From Bradyrhizobium amphicarpaeae (GTDB lineage: Bacteria > Pseudomonadota > Alphaproteobacteria > Rhizobiales > Xanthobacteraceae), in assembly GCF_002266435.3 (NCBI RefSeq), contig NZ_CP029426.2, forward strand, positions 2,386,001 through 2,450,000: a stretch of DNA of 64,000 nucleotides, given 5' to 3'. The notes below the pieces were generated by a model. That model ran no database searches. It saw only the letters and a list, made by a program, of their open reading frames with translations, and was not told the DNA's origin. Position numbers and translations under genes: made by a program. Positions 35,823 through 44,927 of this stretch are shown one piece after another (position 1 is the stretch's first letter; every line of letters begins with the position of its first letter).

Positions 35823-36966
35823 GGGCGGGCTCCCGGATGCGCTCGGACTGCTCCACCCTCAGCGACATCCGCTTTCCGGCCGGATCGAAAGCGCGCACGG
35901 CGTCTGGCGCGAAGCCGAAGGCTGCGGGACTGCCCATCGCCGGCAGGTGCCTGACGTCGGCGAGGCGCGCAATCAGCCGCAATCCGGTGCCTTCGATCGC
36001 GAGGTGGACGAAGGCCTCCGCGCCGAGGTTTTCGAGATGGACGACGCTTCCGGAGAACGGCCCCGTGCCGAGGTCGATCCGCTCCGGGCGCACGCCGACG
36101 CGGCATTCGCCCGCGGTTGCGCCGCACGCAAGCCGCAGGGCGGTCCCCAGCACGTCGATGCCGCCGTCCTTCCTGATCCGGCCGGGCAGGATGTTGATCT
36201 TGGGGCTGCCGATGAATTCGGCGACACGGATGTCGCCGGGGTCGTTGTAGATCTCCGCGGGCGTGCCGGCCTGGATCAGTTCTCCGCCCATCATGACGGC
36301 GATCCGGCTCGACATGGTCATCGCCTCGGCCTGGTCGTGCGTGACGTAAACGAACGTCGCCTTGAGGCGGCGATGCAGCTCGGCGAGCTCGGCGCGCATG
36401 TGGACGCGCAGTTTTGCGTCGAGATTGGAGAGCGGCTCGTCGAACAGGAAGGCGAGGGGCTCGCGCACCATGGCGCGTCCGACCGCAACGCGTTGCCGCT
36501 GTCCGCCGGACAATTGCCCGGGCTTGCGCCGCAGCAACGGCGCGATGTCGAGCTGCTCGGCGATGGTCTCGATGTCGGCGCGGATGCCCCGTTCCTTGGC
36601 GCGCCGGCCCGGCAGCAGCGGGCCAAGCAGCGGCAGCCGTTCGATGGCGGAGAGGCGCCGCATCCGCAACGGCACCGCAATATTGTCGAAGGTGCTCAAA
36701 TGCGGATAGAGCGCATAGGATTGGAATACCATCGCCAGATTGCGCGCGCTCGGGCGAATGCTGTCCACGGGGCGGCCGTCGATGTGGATCTGCCCGGAAT
36801 TCTGCGGCTCGAGCCCGGCGATGATGCGGAGCAGGGTCGACTTGCCGCAGCCGGAAGGACCGACCAGCGAGATGAACTCGCCGTCCTCGATCAGGAAATC
36901 GATGCCCTTGAGGACGTCGGTCCCGTCGAAGGATTTGCGGATTGCGGAAAGCTCGATTTGCGCCAT
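35815..36966 (-). CDS. ABC transporter ATP-binding protein (UgpC/MalK type)
   Basis: ATPase of 383 residues. Walker A GPSGCGKST (residues about 37-45), Q-loop VFQSYALYPHLS, signature LSGGQRQRVAVGRAMV, Walker B FLFDEPLSNLDA and the H-loop VTHDQ are all intact. The C-terminal OB/TOBE domain (about 245-383) is typical of MalK/UgpC subunits. First gene of the importer operon; ATG at 36966 follows AGGGGA. An insert after the Q-loop (RRLSAIERLPLLGPLLPGRR) is longer than usual. The LysR gene 37118 is divergent and probably controls the operon. Confidence 0.92.
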   Translation of the reverse strand: MAQIELSAIRKSFDGTDVLKGIDFLIEDGEFISLVGPSGCGKSTLLRIIAGLEPQNSGQIHIDGRPVDSIRPSARNLAMVFQSYALYPHLSTFDNIAVPLRMRRLSAIERLPLLGPLLPGRRAKERGIRADIETIAEQLDIAPLLRRKPGQLSGGQRQRVAVGRAMVREPLAFLFDEPLSNLDAKLRVHMRAELAELHRRLKATFVYVTHDQAEAMTMSSRIAVMMGGELIQAGTPAEIYNDPGDIRVAEFIGSPKINILPGRIRKDGGIDVLGTALRLACGATAGECRVGVRPERIDLGTGPFSGSVVHLENLGAEAFVHLAIEGTGLRLIARLADVRHLPAMGSPAAFGFAPDAVRAFDPAGKRMSLRVEQSERIREPAHV

Positions 36967-37117
36967 TCGCGCTGGTCCCCTGCTGCCTGTTGCGGCGCAC
37001 GAGGAGTAGGGGCGGCATCTGACATTCACATAACGGTCAATGGCATTGCCTATGCTGATCCCAGGTTTTGCTTTTGCCGGCCGCTGAGGCCGAGATATCG
37101 GTCGTGGAGTCGTTGTC

Positions 37118-38017
37118 GTGGCGTTGACGTCGTCGCGTGTCCGGGCGGTCAATGCGGTGTTCGACACCGGCAGCTTTGCCGCCGCGGCCAGGAAACTGGG
37201 CGTGTCGCAGCCCACAATTGCCCAATCCGTGCGAGACCTGGAAGCCGAGTTCGCCGTTGCCCTGTTCGATCGGCACGGACAGAGCCTGATCGCGACGCCG
37301 TTGTGCAGGAGGCTCTATGCTGCAACGAGCCGCATGCAGGCGATCGAGGCGGATGCGATGGCCATCCTGGCGCAGCGCGACGAGCTGACGGGGGGCGAGA
37401 TCCGCATCGGGCTCGGCAACGCCATGCCGGGCATGGCCCTGATCGCGGCGTTCCGCAATCTGTATCCGAAGATCCAGATCAACATCGAGATCGGGAGCTG
37501 GTCGGCGATCATGGCGGCGGTGGTCGACCAGCGCGTCGATGTTGCCGTGCTGCCGGAGGTGCCGCAGGACAATCGCTTCCGTCGCGAGGCCTGCGTGCAG
37601 CAGCGCGTCGTCGCGATCTGCCATCCCTTTCACGACCTCAGCCGGGAATCCCGCGTGTCCGCCCTCAGTCTGATGCAATATCCGCTGGTGTTTCGGACCC
37701 GGGATTCCGCGACCCAGCGCGTCGTGGACAGGGCGTTTCGCGCCGTCAATCTGCGCGCTACTCCGGCAATCGTCGTGAACACGCGCGAGGGAATGCTGGA
37801 GGCGGTTGCCAATCGGCTCGGTGTCGGCTTCGTCTGGGAGCACGGCTCGAGCCGGATCGACCGCATCGCCAAGGTGGCGATCGCGGAAATCGAGGCGGAG
37901 ACGCCCGAATACATCTTCTCGCTGGCGGGCAAACGCGGCAAGCTGGTCGAGTTGTTCTATCTGGCCAGAAGTCTGTCGCGCTCGGCGGACGGCGCCGACA
38001 TCCTGTCCGCCCCGTGA
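37118..38017 (+). CDS. LysR-family transcriptional regulator
   Basis: Regulator of 299 residues with the N-terminal HTH (VNAVFDTGSFAAAARKLGVSQPTIAQSVRDLEAEF, residues about 9-45) and a LysR substrate domain of the phosphonate/CysB-like type (GGEIRIGLGNAMPGMALIAAF onward). GTG start at 37118. Divergent from the Ugp-like ABC operon across a 151-base gap, so that operon is the likely target. No strong palindrome stands out there apart from a short GGCATTGCC element near 37045. Confidence 0.88.
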   Translation: MALTSSRVRAVNAVFDTGSFAAAARKLGVSQPTIAQSVRDLEAEFAVALFDRHGQSLIATPLCRRLYAATSRMQAIEADAMAILAQRDELTGGEIRIGLGNAMPGMALIAAFRNLYPKIQINIEIGSWSAIMAAVVDQRVDVAVLPEVPQDNRFRREACVQQRVVAICHPFHDLSRESRVSALSLMQYPLVFRTRDSATQRVVDRAFRAVNLRATPAIVVNTREGMLEAVANRLGVGFVWEHGSSRIDRIAKVAIAEIEAETPEYIFSLAGKRGKLVELFYLARSLSRSADGADILSAP

Positions 38018-38239
38018 ACCGGCCGGGCCAGGGGGCCCTTGCCGTGAGATCTCCTCGCAGGTGTGACGATCTGTGACTGCAACCGGCATGTTGCGTAGCG
38101 GGATTGCGACAAATTTACGAATTTTTGCTGCGAAATTTGGTCGGCCGGCCAAGATGGGCTATGCTTCCCGTTGCGTCGAGGACAGGAATGAGACGTCGGG
38201 AGAAACCATGGGACATCACCGACGAACGGGGCTGAATCC

Positions 38240-39067
38240 ATGATGACGTTGCCGAGACTGGCGGCTGAATCTCTCGAGGAATTCCTCGGAAATTTCATGC
38301 GTCGCCGGTACGATGAGGCTTCTGCCAGCATCGTCGCGAGTGCGACCCGCACCGCGATGGAATGCATCGGTAACAGCGATGCCCTCTACCATAATATCGA
38401 GCACACGATGCTGGTGACGCTGGCGGCCCAGGCCATCCTTCGCGGCCGGAGTCTTCATATCCATCTGTCGGCCGAGGATTACGTCCACGTCCTGATCGCC
38501 TGCCTCGCCCACGACATCGGCTACGTGCGCGGACTGTTCGAGGAGGACGATTCCGACGGCTTCGTGATCGATGCGGCCGACACCAAAGTGTCGTTGCCGC
38601 GCGGTGCATCGGACGCGAGCCTGATGATGTATCACGTCGATCGCTCGAAGCTGTATGTGACGCGGCGTCTGCGGCATATCCCGGGGCTCGATCCGGAGCG
38701 GATTGCCCGCGCCATCGAGGGCACGCGGTTTCCGGCCCGCGAAGGGCAGGACTATGACGACGAAGCCTCGATCCTGCGCGCCGCCGATTTCATCGGCCAG
38801 CTCGGCGATCCCAACTATCTGCGCAAGGCCAACGCGCTTTATTACGAGTTCGAGGAGGTCGGCATCAATCGCCAGCTCGGCTACGATTCCCCGGCCGACA
38901 TCGTGAACCGCTATCCACAATTCTACTGGAATAGTGTCGCACCGCACATCCAGACCGAGATCGGCTATCTCAACAAGACCGAGATCGGCCGGCAATGGAT
39001 CGCCAATCTCTACAGCAACGTGTTCCGCGCCGAGCGCGACATCTCGCTGTCGGGACCGCAGAAGTAG
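38240..39067 (+). CDS. HD-domain phosphohydrolase-like protein
   Basis: Protein of 275 residues with HD-superfamily metal ligands: His51/His55 (LYHNIEHT), His91-Asp92 (CLAHDIGYV) and a later Asp in ILRAADFIGQLGDPNY. It is cytoplasmic, with no fused sensor or output domain. HD proteins hydrolyse nucleotides or phosphodiesters; nothing indicates which one here. The upstream 222 bases hold AT-rich stretches (ACAAATTTACGAATTTTT) unusual for this genome, possibly its promoter. Two ATG codons in a row (38240, 38243) leave the start off by at most one residue. Confidence 0.82.
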   Translation: MMTLPRLAAESLEEFLGNFMRRRYDEASASIVASATRTAMECIGNSDALYHNIEHTMLVTLAAQAILRGRSLHIHLSAEDYVHVLIACLAHDIGYVRGLFEEDDSDGFVIDAADTKVSLPRGASDASLMMYHVDRSKLYVTRRLRHIPGLDPERIARAIEGTRFPAREGQDYDDEASILRAADFIGQLGDPNYLRKANALYYEFEEVGINRQLGYDSPADIVNRYPQFYWNSVAPHIQTEIGYLNKTEIGRQWIANLYSNVFRAERDISLSGPQK

Positions 39068-39115
39068 GGGCTTTCGCCCGGACGTCAACCGACGACACCC
39101 CTCGCGCGGATCGTC

Positions 39116-40651
39116 TCACGTCACGCGTTGGCTGATCGCGGCCGCCTGGCGCCGGATCGCACGCAGCTCTGCGCCGTCCTTACGGTCGAGATTGCTGTAT
39201 TGATTTCTCATCCGGACGTTGGACGCGAAGCGGCGACGGTGCTTGTCCAGGAAATTCCAGTACAGCGTCGTGAAGGGGCAGGCGTCCTCGCCGACGGATT
39301 GCCTGGGATCGAAACGGCAATGCCGGCAATGATCGCTCATGCGGTTGATGTAGTTGCCGGAGGCCGCATAGGGCTTGGTGCCGACAATCCCGCCGTCGCC
39401 ATGCTGGCTCATGCCGAGCGTGTTCGGCAGCGAGACCCAGTCGACGGCGTCCCAGAACATCGACATGTGCCAGCGATGCACCTCGTAAGGTCTCACGCCC
39501 AGCAGCATGGCGAATAGTCCGAGCACCATCAGCCGTTCGATATGATGCGCATAGGCGTGGTCGATGGTGTGGCCGATCGCTTCGGCCAGGCAGCGCATGT
39601 CGGTGTTGCCGCTCCAGTAGAACCTGGGCATCGGCAGATCGGCATCGAGCGCGTTCTCGTCTGCATAGTGAGGCATGCGCTGCCAATAGATGCCGCGCAC
39701 GAATTCCCGCCACCCGATGATCTGGCGCGTAAACCCCTCCAGCGCGTTCAACGGGGCGCCCTTGTTGCGTAGTGCAGCCTCGACGACCTCGCGCGGCTGT
39801 AGTCGATGCAGGTTCAACGGTCCGGACAGGACGGAATGAAACAAGAAAGGCTCGCCGGACCGCATCGCGTCCTGATAGGTGCCGAAAAGCGGAAGCCGCT
39901 CGGTCACGAAGGCGTCGAGTTGTGCCAGCGCTTCGCCGCGCGTGACCGGCAGGTCGAAGCCTTCGATCTTGCCGGGACTGTCGGCGAAACGCTTGGCGAC
40001 CAGTCGCAGGACGTCCGCCGTGATCTCATCCGGTGGACACGACGGACGGGTCGGGATCGCCGGGCTGTTCCTGCCCAACGCCTTGCGGTTCTCCGCGTCG
40101 AAGTTCCAGGCGCCGCCGACGGGCTGGTTCTCGCGGTCCATCAGCAGGCCCGTCTTGCGGCGCATGGCGCGGTAGAACGTTTCCAGGATCGGGCGCGGGT
40201 GCTTCTCGCAGAAATTGGCAAACTCCTCCCGCGAGCACAGGAAATGACGGTCGGGGCGTATCTCGGGCGGCTCGGGCAGGCGGCGCAGCTTCTCGGCCAC
40301 GCGCCAGTCCCCCGGCTCCAGCGCGATGGTTCGCGACGGCTTGAACCGACGCTGGGCTCGGCCAATCTCTGTTTCGAAGCGTCCGGTATTGGCGGGATCG
40401 TCGATCTCGACATAATGCACGCGGCGCCCGCGCGCGATCAGCTCGTCCCTGAAATGTCGCATCGAGGCAAGGAAATAGGCGATACGCTTCTTGTGCTGGG
40501 CGATGTAGGACGTTTCCTCCATCACCTCCATCTGCAGTACGACGTCGCTGGCCGGGTCGAAATCATCGAATGCGGCACTGTCGGCATCGAGCTGATCACC
40601 GAGGACGAGCACGAGGTGTCTGACGGTCTTGGGCGTGTGGGATCTTTCCAC
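39116..40651 (-). CDS. FeS-type bacterial cryptochrome / (6-4) photolyase
   Basis: Photolyase of about 511 residues of the iron-sulfur bacterial cryptochrome-photolyase group (PhrB/CryPro), which repairs (6-4) photoproducts with FADH- and light. The N-terminal antenna domain starts TVRHLVLVLGDQL. The helical FAD domain carries WREFVRGIYWQRMP and the YAHHIERLMVLGLFAMLLGVRP block. The [4Fe-4S] ligands are the CRHC pair and following Cys in RMSDHCRHCRFDPRQSVGEDACPF plus a Cys near NTDMRCLAEAI. GTG at 40651 gives the family length; the longer frame to 40849 overlaps the next gene. Confidence 0.9.
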   Translation of the reverse strand: MERSHTPKTVRHLVLVLGDQLDADSAAFDDFDPASDVVLQMEVMEETSYIAQHKKRIAYFLASMRHFRDELIARGRRVHYVEIDDPANTGRFETEIGRAQRRFKPSRTIALEPGDWRVAEKLRRLPEPPEIRPDRHFLCSREEFANFCEKHPRPILETFYRAMRRKTGLLMDRENQPVGGAWNFDAENRKALGRNSPAIPTRPSCPPDEITADVLRLVAKRFADSPGKIEGFDLPVTRGEALAQLDAFVTERLPLFGTYQDAMRSGEPFLFHSVLSGPLNLHRLQPREVVEAALRNKGAPLNALEGFTRQIIGWREFVRGIYWQRMPHYADENALDADLPMPRFYWSGNTDMRCLAEAIGHTIDHAYAHHIERLMVLGLFAMLLGVRPYEVHRWHMSMFWDAVDWVSLPNTLGMSQHGDGGIVGTKPYAASGNYINRMSDHCRHCRFDPRQSVGEDACPFTTLYWNFLDKHRRRFASNVRMRNQYSNLDRKDGAELRAIRRQAAAISQRVT

Positions 40652-40778
40652 GAACGGCTCACGGATTGGACTGCATGGCTGGACCTGAAACAGCGCAACT
40701 TGCTCGGAGTTGCCGTTCGCGGTCCGTCGTATGTGAACGACCACCGCGCGACCGCGGATCACAGGCTCGGGCGGTCCA

Positions 40779-41111
40779 TCAAACCTCGCGGCCGTGCAAT
40801 TGCCAAAGCTGATAGACGCTGTCCCAGTCGGGGATCTCGTCACAGGCATAGCCGAACACCCGGCCGGATCCGAGCTTGCGGAAGTTCTTCATGGCCCGCA
40901 GATGCGCCCCGCTCGCGACGAAGCGGCGCATGCTGACGAGGTCCGACCACGCCGTCATGGTGTGGTAGACGCCCGCGCGCATTGCGGCGGCAGTGAGCAG
41001 GTTCCCGGGTGCGCGCTGCGCCTGAGTGAAGGATTGCACGGTCCTGAACCAGAACGCCGGAAGCTGCATGACTCCGCTCGGGCGGAATCCCGTCATCGAG
41101 ACGTAGACCAT
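40779..41111 (-). CDS. Small conserved protein, probable dimeric alpha/beta-barrel (monooxygenase-like) fold
   Basis: Protein of 110 residues. The pattern VYVSMTGFRPSG...FWFRTVQSFTQAQRAPGNLLTAAAMRAGVYHTMTAWSDLVSMRRFVASGAHLRAM resembles DUF3291/spheroidene-monooxygenase-like small proteins. Those conserve an AxGxL motif, an aromatic-x-T-x-T/S-W-D/E segment and a final histidine-rich helix. No catalytic role can be assigned. It lies 128 bases upstream of the photolyase on the same strand and may be co-transcribed. It is divergent from the next hydrolase gene. Confidence 0.7.
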   Translation of the reverse strand: MVYVSMTGFRPSGVMQLPAFWFRTVQSFTQAQRAPGNLLTAAAMRAGVYHTMTAWSDLVSMRRFVASGAHLRAMKNFRKLGSGRVFGYACDEIPDWDSVYQLWQLHGREV

Positions 41112-41208
41112 GTCGGCTCCTTGGTCCGTTCCGTGGTTCTGAAACGGATGTCTCCAGGGATTGGATCACCTCCGCGCCCGGTCTATGCTCGGAAGCCGAG
41201 GTGCCAGC

Positions 41209-42108
41209 ATGCGACAACAATCAGTCACCACCGACGTCCTCGACATCGCCTATCGCGAATACGGCGCGCCCGACGGCTGGCCCTGCATCATGGGGCACGG
41301 CTTTCCCTATGACGTGAACGCCTATGCGGAGACCGCGCCGATCATGGCACGAGCCGGCGCGCGCGTTCTGGTGCCCTGGCTGCGCGGCTACGGGCCGACG
41401 CGGTTTCGCTTCCCGGACACGCCGCGCTCCGGCGAGCAGGCGGCGCTCGGGGCCGATCTGCTGGCCTTCATGGACGCGCTCGGCATCGAGCGCGCCGTCG
41501 TCGGCGGCTATTATTGGGGCGGCCGCGCGGCCTGCGTGGTTTCGGCGCTCCATCCGGAGCGAGTGGTTGGGCTCGTCTCCGGCAATTCCTACAACATCCA
41601 GAACATCGCCCGCGCCATGGAGCCGGCCTCGCCGCCGGAGGAGGCTGCGCTCTGGTATCAATATCTCTTCCACAATGAGCGCGGCCGCCGCGCGCTGGAG
41701 CGTAACCGGCGCGGCTTTGCCCGCCAGCTCTGGACGATGTGGTCGTCGAAATGGGCGTTCGACGACGCGACGTTCGAACGGAGCGCGGTTTCGTTCGACA
41801 ATCCTGACTTCGTCGATGTCGTGATCCACTCCTACCGCCACCGCTACGCGCTGGTCGAGGGCGATCCCGCCTATGCGGGACTCGAGGCGAAGCTCGCGGG
41901 CCAGCCGCCGATCCGCGTCCCGACCATCGCCATCGATGGCGACAGCGACGGCGTCAATCCCGGCACCATCAGTCACGCGCGAAAGTTCGAGGGCCCCTTC
42001 GAGCGGCGCGTCTTCACCGATGCCGGCCATAATTTGCCGCAGGAGCGCCCGGCCGAATGGGCGCAGGCGGTTCTGGATCTTTACGAAGCGGCAGAGCGTT
42101 CCCGCTAA
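41209..42108 (+). CDS. Alpha/beta hydrolase with Tyr at the nucleophile position
   Basis: Epoxide-hydrolase/haloalkane-dehalogenase-like protein of 299 residues. The oxyanion-loop HGFP is at 30-33; the acid region is AIDGDSDGVNP and the His is in TDAGHNLPQE. The nucleophile elbow reads GG-YYWGG: residue 102, where relatives have Asp (GYDWGG) or Ser, is Tyr (codon TAT, one base from GAT). The frame is intact and otherwise conserved, so it is either a pseudoenzyme, a recent inactivating mutation, or a sequencing error. ATG 41209 has GAGG eight bases upstream. Confidence 0.85.
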   Translation: MRQQSVTTDVLDIAYREYGAPDGWPCIMGHGFPYDVNAYAETAPIMARAGARVLVPWLRGYGPTRFRFPDTPRSGEQAALGADLLAFMDALGIERAVVGGYYWGGRAACVVSALHPERVVGLVSGNSYNIQNIARAMEPASPPEEAALWYQYLFHNERGRRALERNRRGFARQLWTMWSSKWAFDDATFERSAVSFDNPDFVDVVIHSYRHRYALVEGDPAYAGLEAKLAGQPPIRVPTIAIDGDSDGVNPGTISHARKFEGPFERRVFTDAGHNLPQERPAEWAQAVLDLYEAAERSR

Positions 42109-42235
42109 GCGGCCGCAACGCCATCAGCAACTCGACGCAAGACCATCTTGCGGAACTCCGCTGATCTGACGTGCTGATAAAATGCAGCACGTCGCGCGGC
42201 CGCATCGCGCGGACGATGATCACCGGGGAGAAACC

Positions 42236-43447
42236 ATGAAAGTCGCCTTGGCCCTGGCCGCAGCGCTCGCTGCCGCCTGCCTGTCCACGCCAGTCTCCGC
42301 GCAAAAATCCTACGGCCCTGGAATAAGCGATACCGAGATCAAAATCGGCAACACCATGCCCTATAGCGGGCCGGCCTCGCCGCTCGGCATCACGGGCAGG
42401 GTCATTGCGGCCTATTTCGACGATGTCAACGAGAAGGGTGGCGTGAACGGCCGCAAGCTCAATTTGATCTCGCTGGACGACGCGTTCTCGCCGCCCAAGA
42501 CCATGGAGGCGGCGCGGCGCCTGGTCGAAGGCGAGGGCGTCGCCTTCATCTTCGCGACAATGGGCACGGCGCCGAGCTCGGCAATCGCAAAATATCTCAA
42601 CGGCAACAAGGTGCCGCAGCTGTTCCTGATCAGCTCGGCGTCGAAGTGGAACGATCCCGCCAACATGCCGTGGTCGATGGCGCTGCCCTGGGCGCCGAAC
42701 TACACCAGCGAGGCCGCCATCGACGTCGCCTATGCTCGCGCCAAGAACCCGAATGCGCGCTTCGCCGTGCTCTACCAGAACGACGACGCCGGCAAGGAAT
42801 ATCTGCGCGGGGTCAAGGAAGCGCTCGGCGCCGACGCCGACAAGGCGATCGCGATGGCTTCGAGCTTCGAGGTCGCCGATCCCACGGTCGATTCGCAGGT
42901 GCTGACGCTGGCGAACACCAAGGCCGACGTATTCATGATCTATTCGGTGACGCCGCGCGCCTGCGCGCAGGCGATCCGGAAAGCGCACGAGGTCGGCTGG
43001 CAGCCGACGCGCTTCCTCGCCAGCGGCTGCGCCAACAAGGCGACCGTGATGGTGCCGGCAGGCCTTGATGCCGGCAAGGGCGTGCTCTCGCTCGGCTCGC
43101 TAAAACCCTTCGTCGAGCAGCCGAAGGACGATCCGGCGATGTCGGCCTATATCGATTTCATGAAGAAGCGCCTGCCCAATGCCGACGTCAACAACGTCGC
43201 CGGCCTCTACGGCTACACCGTCGCCGAGGCGCTGGTGGTGTTGCTCAAGCAGTGCAAGGACAATCTGACGCGCGAGAACATCATGGCGCAGGCGGCGAAT
43301 TTGAAGAACGTGCCGCTGTCGCTGCTGATGCCCGGCATCACGCTCAACACCACGCCGCAGGATTTCCGTCCGATCAAGGACGGCTATATGCTGCAATTCG
43401 ACGGCAACGATTGGGTGGTCGCGAGCGAGCTGTTGAAGGGGACGTGA
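42236..43447 (+). CDS. ABC transporter substrate-binding protein, branched-chain amino acid (LivK) type
   Basis: Periplasmic type-I binding protein of 403 residues. The signal peptide MKVALALAAALAAACLSTPVSAQ is followed by the family opening KSYGPGISDTEIKIGNTMPYSGPASP. The later blocks VAFIFATMGTAPSSAIAKYLN, the FAVLYQNDDAGKEYL region and GYTVAEALVVLLKQC are typical. These proteins bind amino acids or, very often in Bradyrhizobium, aromatic or other organic acids. No permease or ATPase gene is adjacent, so it is an orphan receptor in this window. A GGGGAG ribosome binding site precedes ATG 42236. Confidence 0.9.
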   Translation: MKVALALAAALAAACLSTPVSAQKSYGPGISDTEIKIGNTMPYSGPASPLGITGRVIAAYFDDVNEKGGVNGRKLNLISLDDAFSPPKTMEAARRLVEGEGVAFIFATMGTAPSSAIAKYLNGNKVPQLFLISSASKWNDPANMPWSMALPWAPNYTSEAAIDVAYARAKNPNARFAVLYQNDDAGKEYLRGVKEALGADADKAIAMASSFEVADPTVDSQVLTLANTKADVFMIYSVTPRACAQAIRKAHEVGWQPTRFLASGCANKATVMVPAGLDAGKGVLSLGSLKPFVEQPKDDPAMSAYIDFMKKRLPNADVNNVAGLYGYTVAEALVVLLKQCKDNLTRENIMAQAANLKNVPLSLLMPGITLNTTPQDFRPIKDGYMLQFDGNDWVVASELLKGT

Positions 43448-43458
43448 GCTTTCACAGC

Positions 43459-43541
43459 GTCATGGCCGGGCTTGACCCGGCCATCCACGTCTTGCTTGCA
43501 GCACGAAGAACGTGGATGCCCGGGACAAGCCCGGGCATGAC
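43459..43541. repeat. Palindromic intergenic repeat, GGGCTTGACCCGG type
   Basis: The outer arms are GTCATGGCCGGGCTTGACC and a matching CAAGCCCGGGCATGAC; the inner arms are CATCCACGTCTTG and ACGTGGATG. It lies between the binding-protein and acyl-CoA dehydrogenase genes. Same family as 2857-2928. Confidence 0.85.
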
Positions 43542-43571
43542 GACCTCCAATGTAGCGAACAGGAGAACGCC

Positions 43572-44786
43572 ATGGACTTCCAACACTCCGCCCGTTCGCT
43601 GGAGCTCCAGCAGCGCGTCCGCCAGTTCATGCAGACCCATGTCGAGCCGGTCGAGGATCTCTATTATGAGCAGGTGAAACCGGAAGCCGCACGATACAAG
43701 ACGCCGCCGGTGCTGCAGGACCTGAAGAAGTTGGCGCGGGAGCAGGGGCTGTGGAATCTGTTCCTCTCCGGCGAGCACGGACCGGGTCTGACCAATCTCG
43801 AATACGCACCCGTGAAGGAGATCATGGGCCGCATCCTGTGGGCGCCCGAGGTTTTCAACTGCTCGGCGCCCGACGTCGGCAACATGGAAGTGCTCGCGAA
43901 CTACGCCACCAGGGCGCAGCAGGAGCGTTGGTTGAAGCCGCTGCTGGAGGGGCGGATCCGCTCCGGCTTCTCGATGACCGAGCCGCAGGTTGCTTCCAGC
44001 GATGCCACCAACATCCAGTGCGCGATCACGCGCGACGGCGACGACTACGTCATCAACGGCCGCAAATGGTTCACCTCTGGCGCGATGAACGAGGATTGCG
44101 AGATCCTGATCGTGATGGGCAAGACCGCGCCCGACGATCCCGACCGCCACCGTCAGCAATCCATGATCCTGGTGCCCAGGAACACGCCCGGCGTCCGCAT
44201 CATCCGAGACATGCTCACCTATGGCTATGACGACGCGCCAGCCGGCCATCCCGAGATCGTCTACGAGAACGTCCGCGTGCCCGCCGAGAACATCCTGCTC
44301 GGCGAGGGACGCGGCTTCGAGATCGCGCAAGGCCGGCTCGGGCCCGGCCGCATCCACCATTGCATGCGGCTGATCGGCTGCGCCCAGCGCGCGCTCGAAT
44401 TGATGTGCCGGCGCGCGGTCTCCCGCGTGGCCTTCGGCAAGCCGCTTGCCGAGCAGGGCTCGGTGCGCGAGGACATCGCCAACTCCTTCTGCGAGATCGC
44501 GCAGGCACGGTTGCTCACGCTGCAGGCCGCCGACAAGATGGACCGCGAGGGCAACAAGGCCGCCCGCGACCTGATCGCCGCGGCCAAGATCGTGGTGCCC
44601 GGCATGGCCGCCCGCGTCATCGACCGCGCCATCCAGATCCACGGCGCCGCCGGCGTCTCGCAGGATACGTTCCTGGCCCGCGCCTATGTCTACGCCCGTT
44701 TCATCCGCATCGGCGACGGACCGGACCAGGTGCATCTGGCGGCGGTCGGGAAAGAGCTGATCAAGCGCGGCGGGGTGATGGGATAG
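43572..44786 (+). CDS. Acyl-CoA dehydrogenase, ACAD10/11-like
   Basis: FAD enzyme of 404 residues oxidising an acyl-CoA to the enoyl-CoA. Landmarks are the FAD/substrate loop [32 protein letters not shown], the C-terminal domain from [21 protein letters not shown] and the final [12 protein letters not shown] and [19 protein letters not shown] blocks. The DGPDQVH ending and overall pattern match the ACAD10/11 subgroup rather than short-chain butyryl-CoA dehydrogenases. ATG 43572 follows AGGAG. No electron-transfer flavoprotein or thiolase gene is adjacent. Confidence 0.9.
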   Translation: MDFQHSARSLELQQRVRQFMQTHVEPVEDLYYEQVKPEAARYKTPPVLQDLKKLAREQGLWNLFLSGEHGPGLTNLEYAPVKEIMGRILWAPEVFNCSAPDVGNMEVLANYATRAQQERWLKPLLEGRIRSGFSMTEPQVASSDATNIQCAITRDGDDYVINGRKWFTSGAMNEDCEILIVMGKTAPDDPDRHRQQSMILVPRNTPGVRIIRDMLTYGYDDAPAGHPEIVYENVRVPAENILLGEGRGFEIAQGRLGPGRIHHCMRLIGCAQRALELMCRRAVSRVAFGKPLAEQGSVREDIANSFCEIAQARLLTLQAADKMDREGNKAARDLIAAAKIVVPGMAARVIDRAIQIHGAAGVSQDTFLARAYVYARFIRIGDGPDQVHLAAVGKELIKRGGVMG

Positions 44787-44927
44787 GCAGACAGCTGCTT
44801 CGTGAATGGCCCGAATGCGCGGACGTATCTGGCCATAAGGTAGCATGGTGTGCTTTGATGGATTGCACTATTTGATGAATGCACTGCCGACGTTGTTGCG
44901 CTCGGCACATAAGCGAGCAGGTCAACA

